This document shows positions 33,097 to 45,800 of a stretch of DNA of 64,000 bases, in pieces. The stretch spans positions 85,705,403 through 85,769,402 of the forward strand of contig CM063507.1 of the NCBI GenBank assembly GCA_032207245.1, in the 5' to 3' direction. This stretch comes from Pardosa pseudoannulata (Eukaryota > Arthropoda > Arachnida > Araneae > Lycosidae). The notes under the pieces were generated by a model that had not been told where the DNA came from, searched no databases, and saw only the letters and a program-made list of their open reading frames with translations. The position numbers and the translations under genes were made by a program. Numbering within the stretch: position 1 is the first letter of the stretch; each line of letters opens with the position of its first letter.

Positions 33097-34337
33097 ATGG
33101 ATTCCAAACCAAATACCCCTCGTGGGCACCTTGTGTCATGTAACTTGAAAACAGCAAGATTCTTTATCGTACATCGCAAAGAAGGTAATTTTACTAATAG
33201 CTCCCCTTTTTTGATTCATAAAGCTATAATGACCAATGTCGGAGAGATACGTTCAGTAAAAAAACTTAGATCTGGAGATTTACTGATTGAAGTCAAAGAC
33301 AAGAAACAAGCTGAAAATTTAATGAAGTGTACTTCTTTTGGAGATATAGCGGTCTCTGTCTCTGCTCACAATACTCTAAACTGCTCTAGGGGCGTCATAT
33401 CTGAGCGTGATCTGTTTAACTGCAGTGAAGAGGAGATTTTAATAGGACTAAAAAGTGAAAATGTCGTTGGTGTGAAAAGAATAGTCATTAAACGCGATGG
33501 CAACTCTATTCCTACCAAACATGTTATTCTAACTTTTGGCTCTCCCTCTATACCCAAATATATACATGCAGGTTTTTTGAGATGCCCTGTCAGGTCTTAT
33601 GTTCCAAATCCCTTGCGCTGTTTCCAGTGTCAACGTTTTGGTCACTCCAAACTTAACTGTCGTGGTTCCGTTACCTGTGCCCGCTGTGCAGATGTCGGCC
33701 ACAATAGTGAAAACTGCAATTGCACAGTAAAATGTGTTAATTGCAATGGAGATCATCCCGCTTTTTCGCGATCCTGCCCAAAGTGGCAGACTGAAAAAGA
33801 GATTCAATCTGTAAAAGTGACTCAGAATGTATCTTACCCTGAAGCCCGGAAAATAGTTGAATCACGCACTCCAAAGGGCGGCATGACATATTCCGCTGCA
33901 GCTAAACAACTTAAAACCATAAGCACACAAACCGAAAACTCGCTTTTCGAAAATAGTCAATTGAACACACTCGTTAAATGCAGTGATAGTTTATTTAGTA
34001 ACTTTAACCTTAAAAGTAAGCCTCTCTCAGTAAAACATATCATTGAGCAATCTCCATTAAATGATCCCCTGCCAAACGTTATACCGAAACGTCAAACAAA
34101 AAAGGTAAAGATGAAAAACAAAAAACTGTCTTGCCCAACCAAACAGCGATCATTTAAACATTCTCTGAAGGAAATCTTAAAGAACCCTGAAAAAAAAAAA
34201 TTAATTCTGATGATGGCATAGAACTTTATGCTTCAGACATCGGTGAATTTATGGAAGTTGAAAAAACTTCCAGGGCAGCAAATCTGCCCGCTGGGCTGGA
34301 CAAACCGTCAGTTGCATCTTCCTCCCTTCAGACCTAA
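33097..34337 (+). pseudogene. RT5 ORF1: zinc-knuckle protein, frameshift in poly(A) near its end
   Basis: ATG 33097. N-terminal module (FFIVHRKEGNFTNSSPFLIHK, RSGDLLIEV, RGVISERD), knuckles CFQCQRFGHSKLNC, CARCADVGHNSENC and CVNCNGDHPAFSRSC. The frame ends at 34221 after an A11 run; in the next frame an acidic C-terminus (DDGIELYASDIGEFMEVE) continues to TAA at 34335-34337. That stop overlaps the ATG of ORF2 (TAATG). The homopolymer makes an assembly error a serious possibility; the protein would then be complete at about 412 residues. Confidence 0.87.
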
Positions 34338-37300
34338 TGGCCTCTTTTATTTCGTGGAACTGCCGCGGTTTTCGCACCCACATTTCGGACATCAAGAACA
34401 TAATAAATATGTTCCAACCAGTATGCTTTGTCCTCCAAGAAACCTTCCTTAAGTCTCATCTTCCCGCGAAAATTCGTGGGTTTACCTGTTTTAGGAAGGA
34501 TATTTCTGATTGCTCTACAAGTTCTGGTGGCGTTTGCATCTTAGTGTCACACTCGGTTCCTTTCACTGTTCTTAATTTGAGAACTTCTTTGCAAGCGGTA
34601 GCTGTAAAAATTCATACTTCATCTTTGCTCACTGTCTGTTGTCTCTACTTACCACCTCGACAATCAATATCGCAATCCGATCTGAACAACTTGGTTGAAC
34701 AACTACCGCACCCATTTATTTTGATGGGGGATATGAACGGTCATAGCATTCTATGGGGTAGTGAAAATACTAACTCCCGTGGGCGGCAGATTGAACAGCT
34801 GATTACGGATCACTGCCTCTGTCTTCTTAACAATGAAGAAATCACGTACTTTCACGCCGCTTCGAAGACTTTTCATTCCCTCGATTTGGCCATCTGTTCG
34901 CCGTCTCTCATGCAACAGCTGAACTTCTCTGTTGATAATGACTTACATAACAGTGACCACTTCCCGCTGGTGATCTCTCAAGTAGACATGCCTAAATTTG
35001 GTCTACGCCCTGCCACTTTTAAGTATCACAAAGCAGATTGGAAGACTTTTACTGAATTGGCAGTGATTACGGAAGACATGGTTAAAAGTACAGATGTTGA
35101 TGCTGCTGTATGTACCGTAACTGAAGCCATCTTGGACGCTGCTGATGCTGCAATCCCTAAGAACATACCTCGATACCATAAGTTCAGGAAACCCTGGTGG
35201 AACGAGGAATGTGCTAAAGCATATAAAGAACAAAAGAAACGCTGGGGAATTTTTTCGACGGTACCCCACGAATGACAATCTGATTGCGTTTAAAAGAGCC
35301 AAGGCCATTGCTCGGAAAATTAGGCGAAGGAGTCAGCGAGAATCTTGGATTCTCTATACCTCTTCTATTACTGCAAGGATGTCCAGTAAACAAGTCTGGA
35401 GAAAAGTAAAAGCAGCAAACGGTTTGTATCAGGAATTCTCCCTCCCTGTCTTGGAAATCAATGGAACAGTACTTTCCTCCCCTGTTGATGTTGCTAATGA
35501 AATTGGTAGCTCTTTTGCAAGTGTATCCGATCCCAACTCTTACAGCCCTACTTTTAACGTGAATAAAAAACGTGTTGAGCGGACGCCTGTCAACTTCCGT
35601 AGTCGTCAAAAGTTATCCTACAACTGCGAGTTCAACTTGTATGAGCTTCGGAATTCCCTGTTTCAGGCTCATAAAACCAGCCCTGGTCCGGATGGGATAT
35701 CTTACGAGATGCTCCAGAACCTCAATCATGAAGCTATGGTCAACATCTTGGAGTTATTTAATAGGATATGGCGCGAGAATGTCTTTCCTCGCATGTGGCA
35801 GGAAGCCATTGTTATCCCTGTTCTAAAACCGGGTAAAGATCCTAAAATCCCTTTGAATTATAGGCCTATAGCTTTAACAAGTTGCCTCTGTAAAACTTTG
35901 GAACGCATGATTAACGCCCGTTTAGTACATGTCTTGGAAAATAATAGAGACATTCCTTTTGATCAGAGTGGATTTCGGAGAGGAAGATCAACTTTAGACA
36001 ACATTGTTTGTCTTGAATCTGAAATCCGTACAGCTTTTGTGCGAAGAAACCACCTTGTTTCAATTTTTCTAGACATCGAAAAAGCTTACGACCATACATG
36101 GCGATATGGTATTTTACGGACTTTACATGTTCTTGGCTTCCGTGGCAATCTTCCTATATTTATTAGAAATTTTCTATACAAAAGATATTTTAAAGTTCGC
36201 GTGGGAAATACCACCTCAAAATCTTTTATACAATCTGAGGGTGTCCCCCAAGGCAGTGTCCTTAGCGTGACACTTTTTACTTTATATTTCTCTAATATTT
36301 TAACTGTTTTACCACAATCTGTAAAAAGCAGCCTTTATGTTGACGATCTTCAGATCTCCTGTCAAGGATCGGATATGCGGGTGATTGAACGGCAACTTCA
36401 AACCGCTGTTAACCACATGGTCGATTGGTGCGACAGAAACGGGTATTCCTTTTCTCCTAGTAAAAGCGTTTGTGTCCACTTCTGCAGAAAGAGGGGAATG
36501 CATCCTCCTCCTACAATTCACATGTATGGTATTCCAATCAATGTTGTTGAAGAGGTTCGTTATCTTGGTGTGATCTTGGACAGTAAATTAACTTTCTTGC
36601 CGCATATCCTACATCTGCGGAAAAAGTGTGAGAGACTGCTGAATATTCTTAAAGTCCTCTCTAACACTTCTTGGGGAGCAGATCGCACCTCTTTACTCCG
36701 CATCTATCAATCTGTGGTTCTTTCTCGCTTGGACTACGGTGCTGTTATATATGGTTCCGCTTCTAGATCGGCACTTCGTTGGTTAGATCCAATCCATCAC
36801 GCTGCCCTCCGCATCTGCTGTGGAGCTTTTCGTACTTCACCTGTTCAGAGTTTATATACTATTTGTAACCAACTTCCGTTGAATCTCAGACGTAAAAAGC
36901 TGTCTCTGAATTACTATTTTAAATACCGCTCCGTCCCTAATCACCCTTTGAATACTTTCACAGTTGGCCCTGCTGTTAAAAGGCTCTTTAATGCTCGTTC
37001 CACTTGTACTCCCCCTTTCTGCGAAAGGATGAAACCTCTGCTACATGAGGCTAATATTGAAAACATCTCTGTAGCGCCTTTAAATAACCTTATTATTCCT
37101 CCTTGGAGTGTCCCTTTGACTCGCATCACTGGTGAACTGGTGTCTTTTAAAAAAGAAAATACAAATCCCGCTATTTACAAACAATTTTATTTAGAACATC
37201 GAAACCATTTTAAGGAGTATCACCCGGTTTTTACGGATGGTTCGAAAGCTGCCGGTCGCGTAGGCTGTGGTATTGTTTTCGAACAGACTACTGTTAGTTT

Positions 37301-38014
37301 AAGCCTCCCAAATATCTGTTCCGTTTATACTGCTGAAGTTGTCGCCATTCTTCGTGCTCTTCACCTGATTCAGTTGTCAAGCCATAATAAGTTTTGTCTG
37401 TACACGGACAGTAAGAGTGCTCTGGAGCAAATTAAATGTCCTACCAATGCCCATCCCTTAATAATTGATATTATTGATCAGTTAAGCACTCTCTATCGTA
37501 AAGGGTACGACGTTATCTTTTGTTGGGTACCAAGTCACATTGGAATATCTGGAAATGAGCTTGCAGACAGTGCTGCAAAGGCTGCTTCTGTTCACTTCGA
37601 GCAAACTGTTCCTTACAAAGATATTTTAAAATTCATCTCTCATCACATTTCCACTAGTTGGCAAGAGTTGTGGAATCAACAGGACGGCAACAAACTCGAG
37701 CTTTAAAACCTTTCCTTTCCCCATGGCCAATGATACCTTTTAGACGCACAGATGTAATTTTAACCCGTCTTCGTATAGGCCATACTAGGTTGTCTCATGC
37801 TTATCTCTTGACCAATGAAACATCTCCCTACTGTACCAATTGTAAGGAAAAGTATACAGTTTTACATTTTTTAATTGAGTGTCCAATTTTTAATAATCAA
37901 CGTCTCATATTTTTTAAAAAGTCTGACTTGAACTTGGGCGATTTGGTTGGGGAAACTCCCCATCCAAATCTCTTTGCTTTTCTTAAATCTATTGGTGTTC
38001 TTAATTGTATATAA
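34337..38014 (+). pseudogene. RT5 ORF2: endonuclease-RT-RNase H, two frameshifts
   Basis: ATG 34337 shares its A with the ORF1 stop. Endonuclease (SWNCRGF, LQETFLK, LMGDMNGHS, SDHFPL), RT (NYRPIALTS, FRRGRSTLDN, DIEKAYDHTW, VPQGSVLSVTLF, YVDD near 36340), RNase H (FTDGSKAAGRVGCG, AEVVAIL, TDSKSAL, GNELADSAAK) and the zinc motif CTNC-H-C near 37835. First shift near 35255 is in a T6 run (WGIF|RRYP); second is near 37700, after NKL. Stop at 38014. Intact length about 1225 residues. Confidence 0.92.
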
Positions 38015-38292
38015 TCCCTTTTATGGTGACTTAATATTTATTCTACACTTTGACGGTTTTATACTTTTTACTCTTATACAAACATTTGTTATATATTATA
38101 CAATCTGTTACTTTACATAAATTTTATCGTTCTGACCTGTATTTCTCTCATCTTGTTTTATTTTTCATCACGAAAATTACATTGCTCTTATTATTTCTTA
38201 TTTTTACCTTTTGTTTGGCGCAGCATGTCCCATATTGGATTTTGCGCCACTAAAACTAACACTCACTCACTCACTCACTCACTCACTCACTC
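38015..38292 (+). other. RT5 3' UTR with variant hairpin and (ACTC)n tail
   Basis: Outer stem is TGGCGC (38216-38221) / GCGCCA (38244-38249), a compensated version of TGGCAC/GTGCCA; inner stem GTCC (38227-38230) / GGAT (38237-38240, with one G-U pair). The tail is (ACTC)n at 38261-38292 instead of (AACC)n, next to a target that itself reads CTCACTAAC in related copies. Confidence 0.82.
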
Positions 38293-40423
38293 TAACAAAC
38301 TGCCTTTGCAAACTTTTAGAAAAAATGGTAAACTCTCGCCTGGTTCACTATATTGAAACACACCGCTGTCTATCTGATTTTCAAAGTGGTTTTCGTCGAG
38401 GTAGATCAACTACCGACAATTTAATTGATCTTGAAACAAAAATCAGAAATGCATTCGTAAGGCGCAACCACATTGTCACTATTTTTTTCGACATTGAAAA
38501 AGCTTACGACCGAACCTGGCGGTACGGTATCCTTCAGCAGCTTTATAATTTAAATTTAAGGGGCAATCTCCCTATTTTTATCAGTAAGTTTTTATCCGGG
38601 AGAGAATTTAAAGTCAGAGCGGGCAATTGTTATTCTGATACTTTTATACAGGAAGAAGGCGTGCCTCAAGGCAGTGTTTTAAGTGTAACCCTTTTTGTAA
38701 TAGCTATTGATAACATTTTAAAAGCAATCCCTCAATCTGTCAAGGGTGCACTTTATGTGGATGACCTCCACATTTCTTGTGAGAGTTCGGATATGCGGTT
38801 TATTGAGACGCAGTTACAGGCAGCCGTTGACAAAATTGTAAGTTGGTGTGACCAAAATGGTTTTAACCTTTCTAAATCTAAGACTCACGGTGTGCACTTT
38901 TGCCGGAAAAGTAACTTGCATCCTGATCACGATATTTACCTTGCTGGTGATAAAATTATCATGAAAGATGAAGCGAAATTCCTAGGCATTGTGTTCGATC
39001 GTAAACTGACTTTTCTTCCGCACATTAAGCATCTACGAAATAAATGTGAAAAATCTATAAATGTTCTAAAAGTACTTTCATCTACTTCTTGGGGTGCTGA
39101 TCGAACATGTCTTTTAAAAATCTATCGTGCTTTAATTCGTTCCAAATTAGATTACGGATGTGTAGTATACGGTTCTGCCCGTAAATCTGTTTTAACTAAA
39201 CTAAATCTTCCTCATCATATATCACTTCGTTTGTGCACCGGTGCTTTCAGAACCTCCCCAGTCGAAAGCTTGTACGTCGACTCTTATGAAGAACCTCTAG
39301 AGCTGAGACGGAAAATTTTATCACTTCATCATTATTTTAGAACTTCATCGAATGTTAATCATCCATCACATAAGCATAATTTTAGCCCATATCTTATTAG
39401 ACTTTACAATGCTAAACCATCTTGCATTCCTCATTTTTTTCATAGAATAAAAATTATTTTAAAAGAAATTTACTTTGACAATGCACAAATTCTTGCTACT
39501 GATTCTTTTAAACCACCTTGGGAAGAACCCAATTTTACCTCTTTAAACCCTTTTAATAATTTTGACAAAGACACGACTGCTGCTCTGATTTATCAACAAA
39601 TATTTTATGAACATAGACAAAGATATGCCAGCTTTTATCCAGTATTTACGGATGGTTCGAAAAGTGGTAGTTTTGTGGGCTGTGCGTATGTAATTGGTAA
39701 CACCACCCACTCCTACAAGTTGCATCCTGCATATTCCATCTTCTCGGCGGAAATTTTGGCAATATTGAAAGGTTTGGAGCATTTAGACCATCGTAAGAAG
39801 AATAAATTTATTTTTTATAGTGATTCTAAAAGCGTTTTGGAGGCGCTGAGTTCCCCGAATAGCAAGAGTCACCCTTTAGTTTTTAAAGTTCTAAATATCA
39901 TTGAAAGGCTTACCTTGCTGGGTTTCTCGATTGTCTTCTGTTGGGTTCCATCGCATGTGGGTATTAAGGGGAATGAAATGGCTGATAGTGCAGCTAAATC
40001 TGCATCTGAGTTCCTCGATGTTCCTATCCCGTGCAGTGATGCAAAAAAATATATAAAAGGTTGCTTTTATAAAATCTGGCAGAGTGCTTGGGATTCGGCT
40101 ATTGATAACAAGCTGCGTAATATTAAGCCAATAATTGAAAAGTGGAACCATCTGTCATCCAGAAAGCATGACGTCATCCTCACCCGTCTCCGTATTGGAC
40201 ACACACGGTTCACCCATCGTCATCTCTTACTCGGTGATCACGCACCTTCATGTAAGACCAACATGTCTGTTAAACACGCCCTGATAGACTGTCCCATCTA
40301 TAACCAACATCGTCTCCACTATTTTAACTCTGCCCCCCTGATATCAAATATCTTTTAAATGCGTCGCCTCATCCTGAACTTTTTACCTTTTTAAAAGCCA
40401 TTGGTTTTTATCCTCATATTTGA
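38293..40423 (+). pseudogene. RT4 ORF2, 3' part: RT core, RNase H and zinc end
   Basis: Starts LTNCLCKLLEKM and continues through FRRGRSTTDN, FFDIEKAYDRTW, VPQGSVLSVTLF, YVDD (near 38755), FTDGSKSG, AEILAI, SDSKSV and GNEMADSAAK. The C-terminal zinc motif has lost its CxxC (reads SCKTNMSVKH), and a frameshift near 40335 ends the first frame at 40358; the true end (IGFYPHI) is at 40423. The open frame before 38286 reads RT5 UTR and is not part of it. Confidence 0.9.
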
Positions 40424-40626
40424 TATTATCTCATTTTATTCACCATTTTAATTCTACATATATTTCTTTTCGTATTTCTTGTCGAAACATCGCATCGTTG
40501 TTAAGTTTTTAAACTTTGAAATTTTTTTAAATTATATCTTTTTACTTCTGAGTACTTGTGTTTGGCACAATATATCCCAGGAGGATTCAGTGCCATATTA
40601 AGCTACAACCAACCAACCAACCAACC
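38293..40626 (+). mobile_element. RT4, right part (after RT5)
   Basis: Continues RT4 ORF2 from LTNCLCK, then 3' UTR and hairpin: outer TGGCAC (40563-40568) / GTGCCA (40590-40595), inner ATCC (40574-40577) / GGAT (40583-40586), then AACC units to 40626. The frame phase is the same as in the left part, which supports a single split element. Confidence 0.9.
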
Positions 40627-41049
40627 AGAAAGAGCAAAGGAGAGCTTGGTGTAGGTTCAGGCGATACCCTACTACTGAAAATCTCACGAGTTATAAAAAG
40701 TGTAAAGCTTGTTTTAGGCGCATTATGAGACGTAGCCAGGCGGAATCGTGGAGAAACTATGTTGGCAGCATATCTGCCTCTGTCTCAAGCAAGTGTATGT
40801 GGGATAAAATTAAACGGTGTGCAGGCGCTTATTCTAACACTCAGATATCGGTTCTGCAGTACAATAATCAAACAATATCTTCAGTACAAAGCATAGCGAA
40901 TGCTATTGCCTCTTCATTTTCTCGTATCTCAAGCAGCAGTAACTACACACCTTCTTTCCTTAATCACAAAAGAAATGTTGAACAAAAAGCAATAACCTTT
41001 AAAAACAGACACCAACTTCAATTATAACAGAAGCTTTACTATATTTGAA
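40627..41049 (+). pseudogene. RT-family ORF2 scrap (linker and first RT residues)
   Basis: In-frame from 40629: KEQRRAWCRFRRYPTTENL, SYKKCKACFRRIMRRSQ, then the WDKIKRCAGAY region. The frame stops at 41025-41027 by a one-base shift; YNRSFTIFE follows in the next frame and then RT6 begins. It lies between the RT4 tail and the RT6 5' end, with neither its own beginning nor its end. AACCAG at the left junction matches the last AACC unit of the RT4 tail, so the target may have shared these bases. Confidence 0.85.
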
Positions 41050-41604
41050 CCCCTCAGGGGGTTTACCTACTTCAGGTAAACACGGGTTTCGCAATCCCGA
41101 GGTACCCCAGCGATCTTTTCTCATTTCTTTTCTACTCTCCTCTTCCCTTCTACTTTATTCTTATCCTTCTCCCTCGTTGCGGTTTCCTCTTTTGAGGTGA
41201 GGGCACCCCTTGAGTTGCTGTTTCCGCTCTGCTGTCTCTTGCTCCTCTTGGCGTCTAAACTGCCCACGTGTTTGCCGTGCGTGGATACCCGTGTCCTCGG
41301 AAATGGGGATCCTGGTAATTGAGGGGCTTCCCCGTAGGGGAATCATCAGAATGGAATTTCCATTATTGCGGGGAATCTCTAACACATTGCTTTGGCCTCG
41401 GCTTCGAGTAAACGGGGGGTACGTAAGTTCCGGTGCGTATCAATCGGCTGGTGGATTGGACATTGTCATCTGCTACGGTTCAAGCGATCGGTCTCCTGAC
41501 TGTGAGAGTATAGGCCCGGCTAGCACTGGTGCAGAACCCTGCATCCCCTTGTTGGGCTCCATGGTGGGTGGTGCGGTCAGGTCCGAATCTTAAATACATT
41601 TATT

Positions 41605-42812
41605 ATGGATCCTTTAAAAAAACACTCCCTCGTCAATGAATTGTCTGTTTCCAATGAAACAAATACTGTTTTTCGTTTTTTTCTGATCAAATGTGATGAA
41701 GGAAATTTTCATAACATGTCTCCATTTTTAATCCATAAAGTCATTCTGTCTACTGTAGGAGAAGTGGGAAACGTAAAAAATTTGCAATTGGTGATCTTCT
41801 TGTGGAGGTTACTAATAACACTCAAGCCATCAATATCAGTAAATTAAAAACAATAGGCAATAGAACCGTTTCCGTTAACATCCATAAAAGTTTAAATCAA
41901 TCCCGAGGCGTCATATCTGAACCTGACCTACAGAACATCTCTGAATCAGAAATACTTGAAAACCTAAAATCACAAAATGTCGTTGCTGTCCGCCGTATAA
42001 CTATTAATAGAGACAATAGAACAATTAACACTAAGCATATTATCCTGACGTTCGAACAACCAAATCTCCCGACTTCCATCAAAGCTGGATTCTTAAACTG
42101 ACACGTAAGACCCTACATCCCAAACCCTTTGCGATGCTTTAAATGCCAAAGATTTGGACATTCGCAGACGTCCTGTCGTGGATCTTTGACTTGTGCACGT
42201 TGCTCCGAAGCAGGTCACAGTAGCGAAGGATGTACTTCACAAAGTAAATGCATTAATTGCAAAGGCGACCATCCGTCATACTCAAGATCATGCCCGAACT
42301 GGTTAATAGAAAAAGAAATCCAAACCATAAAAATAAAACAAAACATCTCGTATCCCGAAGCCCGCAAAATAGTGAAATCTAAAACCCCCAAACCTGGACT
42401 CTCTTATTCTGCCGCCACCAAATCTACGAAATCCATAGCCACCCAAACTGATTTATCTGTTAAAGCTATCACTCTTCCCATATCCTCACAACCAAAAAAG
42501 AATAAACGTCCTGTCTCGATACAAGTCTCAGAAACTGTTGTTCAGGATACTTTTCGGAAACAAAAAACTATAAATAAAAAAGGAACTGAAAATAGACCTC
42601 ATATACCCAAAGAATCTGCTTTTAACAGGAAACAAACTCGTTTAAAACAAAAAAATATTCCTCCCCAGCCGTATGTCGATGACTCTATTCTAACGTTAAA
42701 TCCTTCAGACTCTGAAGTATCTGATGAGTCTATGGATCAATCAGACACTGACACTCCCAATCATTCTAATGGGGCTACTCAACCATTGTCTAATGCTTCA
42801 ATACCCTTATAA
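41605..42812 (+). pseudogene. RT6 ORF1: zinc-knuckle protein, frameshift and premature stop
   Basis: ATG 41605 (MDPLKKHSL). The N-terminal module shifts frame near 41785 (VKNLQ, expected VKKL-x-SGDLLVEV). TGA at 42099-42101 replaces the codon for the cysteine in the conserved AGFLKCPVRPY block. Knuckles CFKCQRFGHSQTSC, CARCSEAGHSSEGC and CINCKGDHPSYSRSC follow. The lysine-rich C-terminus ends at TAA 42810-42812, two nucleotides before the ORF2 ATG. The acidic end lacks KMYVSPED, unlike RT1-RT4. Confidence 0.87.
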
Positions 42813-42814
42813 TC

Positions 42815-45800
42815 ATGGCCCTGCTGCTTTCATGGAATTGCCACGGTTTTCTTAACAAAATCGACGATCTGCACATCATAATTCATGATCATAATCCCGC
42901 CTGCTTTGCCCTGCAAGAAACGTTTTTACATTCACAAAATAAAGCCCCCGAAATCCGCAACTATTCTATTTTAAGAAAGGATTACGAATCTGGAAATAAA
43001 GCCTCTGGAGGTGTTGCACTAATTATATCTAACAGCATTCCTTTTCAGTCTCTGAATCTAAATACAAATCTTCAAGCAGTTGCCGCACGTGTCCGTCTTA
43101 AATCCCTCACTACTGATTGCAGCCTGTATTTACCCCCCAATGAACCAATCAATCTACATCAGCTCACAAATTTAATAAACCAACTTCCTCCTCCGATAAT
43201 CCTACTCGGTGACTTCAACGCCCATAGTCCTCTTTGGGGTGGTCCCGAGGTCAATAATAGAGGTCAACTAATCGAATCATTCATATCCGATCTTTCTCTG
43301 TGTATTCTAAACAACGGGGATAACACTTACTTTCATAAACCTACTAAAAGTTTCCACGCCATAGACCTTGCAATCTGTTCTCCATCTGTCTATCCTTTAT
43401 ATTCATTTTTCGTTTCAACTGACCTTCACAATAGCGACCACTTTCCGATATTTCTATCTCCGCTCTACCATAATTCACAATATATACCTCAACACATTCG
43501 GTACATCGAAAGAAGAGCAGACTGGTCTTCTTTCAAATATCTCGCAGTTATCACTCCCGACACTCTAACTGGAACTATAGATGAAGCTGTCAACCAGGTA
43601 ACCTCCACAATAATCAAAGCGGCGGACGTCACAATACCGAAATCTTCCTGTTCAGCCAGGAAAAATAAAAAACCGTGGTGGAACTCAGATTGTCTATACG
43701 CAAAAAAAACAGCAGCAGAAGGCATGGAGTATCTTTCGGAGATACCCCACTACCGAAAACCTGATAATCTTTAATAAGTCTAAAGCTCTTGCCAGGAAAA
43801 TTAGACGCCGTTCTCAAAGGGAGTCTTGGGTGAAATATGTATCAGGTATTACAAACTCAACGTCCAGTAAAGAACTCTGGATAAAAGCTAAAAGAGCAAT
43901 GGGCATTTATCATAATAATCCAATTTCCTGTCTTTCTTATAATGGACAAATCATTTCAGATATAAAAGATATAACGAACACAATAGGTGAAACCTTTGCC
44001 TCAGCCTCTAGTAAACTCTCTTATTCAGAAGATTTCCAGTTATACAAAATAATGTCTGAAAAACAAACCTTAAATTTTAAAACTTCGTTAAACTTGTCAT
44101 ACAATAGCCCTTTTAACATCCAGGAATTACTTTTCTGCTTGCATCAGACTGGAGATACTTCCCCAGGTCCTGATGTCGTATCCTTTAAAATGCTAAAACA
44201 CCTCTCTCTCAGCTCGCTTACTAACCTTTTACATCTGTATAACAGAATCTGGATGGAAAATACCTTCCCAATATCTTGGACTCAAGCAATAGTCATTCCC
44301 GTTACTAAACCTGGAAAAGATCCCAGTAATCCGTGCAACTACCGTCCCATTGCTCTTACAAGCTGCCTCTGCAAACTCCTTGAGAAAATGGTAAATAGAC
44401 GTTTAGTATTTATCTTGGAGACGGAGTTACATATTCATCCATTTCAAAGCGGTTTCAGGAAACACAGGTCAACTTTGGATAATATCTTATACCTCGAAAC
44501 TCAAATTCGTAATGCCTTTCTCAGACGCAATCATTTAATATCCGTTTTTTTCGACATACAGAAAGCTTATGATCACACTTGGAGGTATGGCATTCTTCGA
44601 GATCTCCATTGTTTAGGTTTTCGTGGCAACCTGCCAAATTTTATTAAAAATTTCCTTACTTATCGTGAGTTTAGAGTCCGCATCAACGGCACGCTTTCCA
44701 ATAGCTTTATACAGGAGGAGGGCGTTCCGCAAGGTTCTGTTCTAAGTGTCACCCTCTTCTCTATAAAGATTAACAATATTTTAAATCAAATCCCATCAAC
44801 CGTAAATGCCTGTTTATATGTCGACGACCTGCAAATTTCTGCTCAAGGGAAAGACATCCGTTTTATTGAACGGCAATTACAAACCGCTATTAATCGAATT
44901 GTTAAGTGGTGTGATATAAATGGCTTTAAAATATCTGGGGAGAAGACCAATTGTGTTCATTTCTGCCGTAAACGTGGACTCCATCCGGACCCTGAGCTAT
45001 TCTTAGGATCTTTTAAAATTGACGTTCACGACTGTGTAAAATTTTTAGGAGTTAATTTTGACAAAAAACTTACGTTTGCTAATCACATTTCTTATCTCCG
45101 CACAAAATGCGAGAAGAGCCTAAACCTTTTAAAATTACTTTCTAATACTTCATGGGGCGCCGACCGTGATGCCATGCTTCGAATATATCGGGCTGTCATC
45201 CGGTCAAGAATGGATTATGCTTGCTGCGTTTATGGCTCTGCTCGCGCATCTGTTTTAAGAAAACTTGACACGGTGCATCATTCCGCTCTTCGGATATTCT
45301 CCGGTGCTTTTAGAACCTCACCCATTCATAGCCTTCTTTTAACTTGCCACGAACCATCTCTACATTACATTCGTCATAAAATATCACTCAACATCTACTT
45401 TTTTATCCTTTCCCATCATTCGCACCCTTTGAGAAAAATTGTTTTAGATACTCATTTGGATCGGTTTTATTCTAATCGCCCACATTCCATTCCTTCATTT
45501 GGTCCTAGAATTCGTAGAACTCTTGAAGATACTCAGTTTTTTGACGTACATATATCACCTCGCCTCTTGTTTGAAACACCACCCTGGGAGAACTATAATA
45601 TTCACTATCTTCAACCCTTTAACGGCTTTGTAAAAGAAAGCACGGACAATTATATCTACCAACAGCTATTCAGTTCCTTTCAGGCTCAATATCCTAACTA
45701 CGAGGGCATATATACAGACGGCTCGAAATCTCCAGATTATGCTGGTTTTGCTTATTGTAGCGACTCATGCGCTTTCAACTACCGTCTTCATCCTTTTTGC

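Larger units (their letters stand above)
32519..38292 (+). mobile_element. RT5: full-length element nested in RT4
   Basis: From CCCCTCAGGGGG at 32519 to a (ACTC)n tail ending at about 38292. Inserted in the RT4 reverse transcriptase region, same strand. Leader, ORF1 (one frameshift), ORF2 (two frameshifts) and 3' hairpin are all present. Protein sequences differ clearly from RT1/RT3, so it is a separate subfamily. The RT4 target lost roughly 6-9 nt and no target duplication is visible. Confidence 0.92.
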
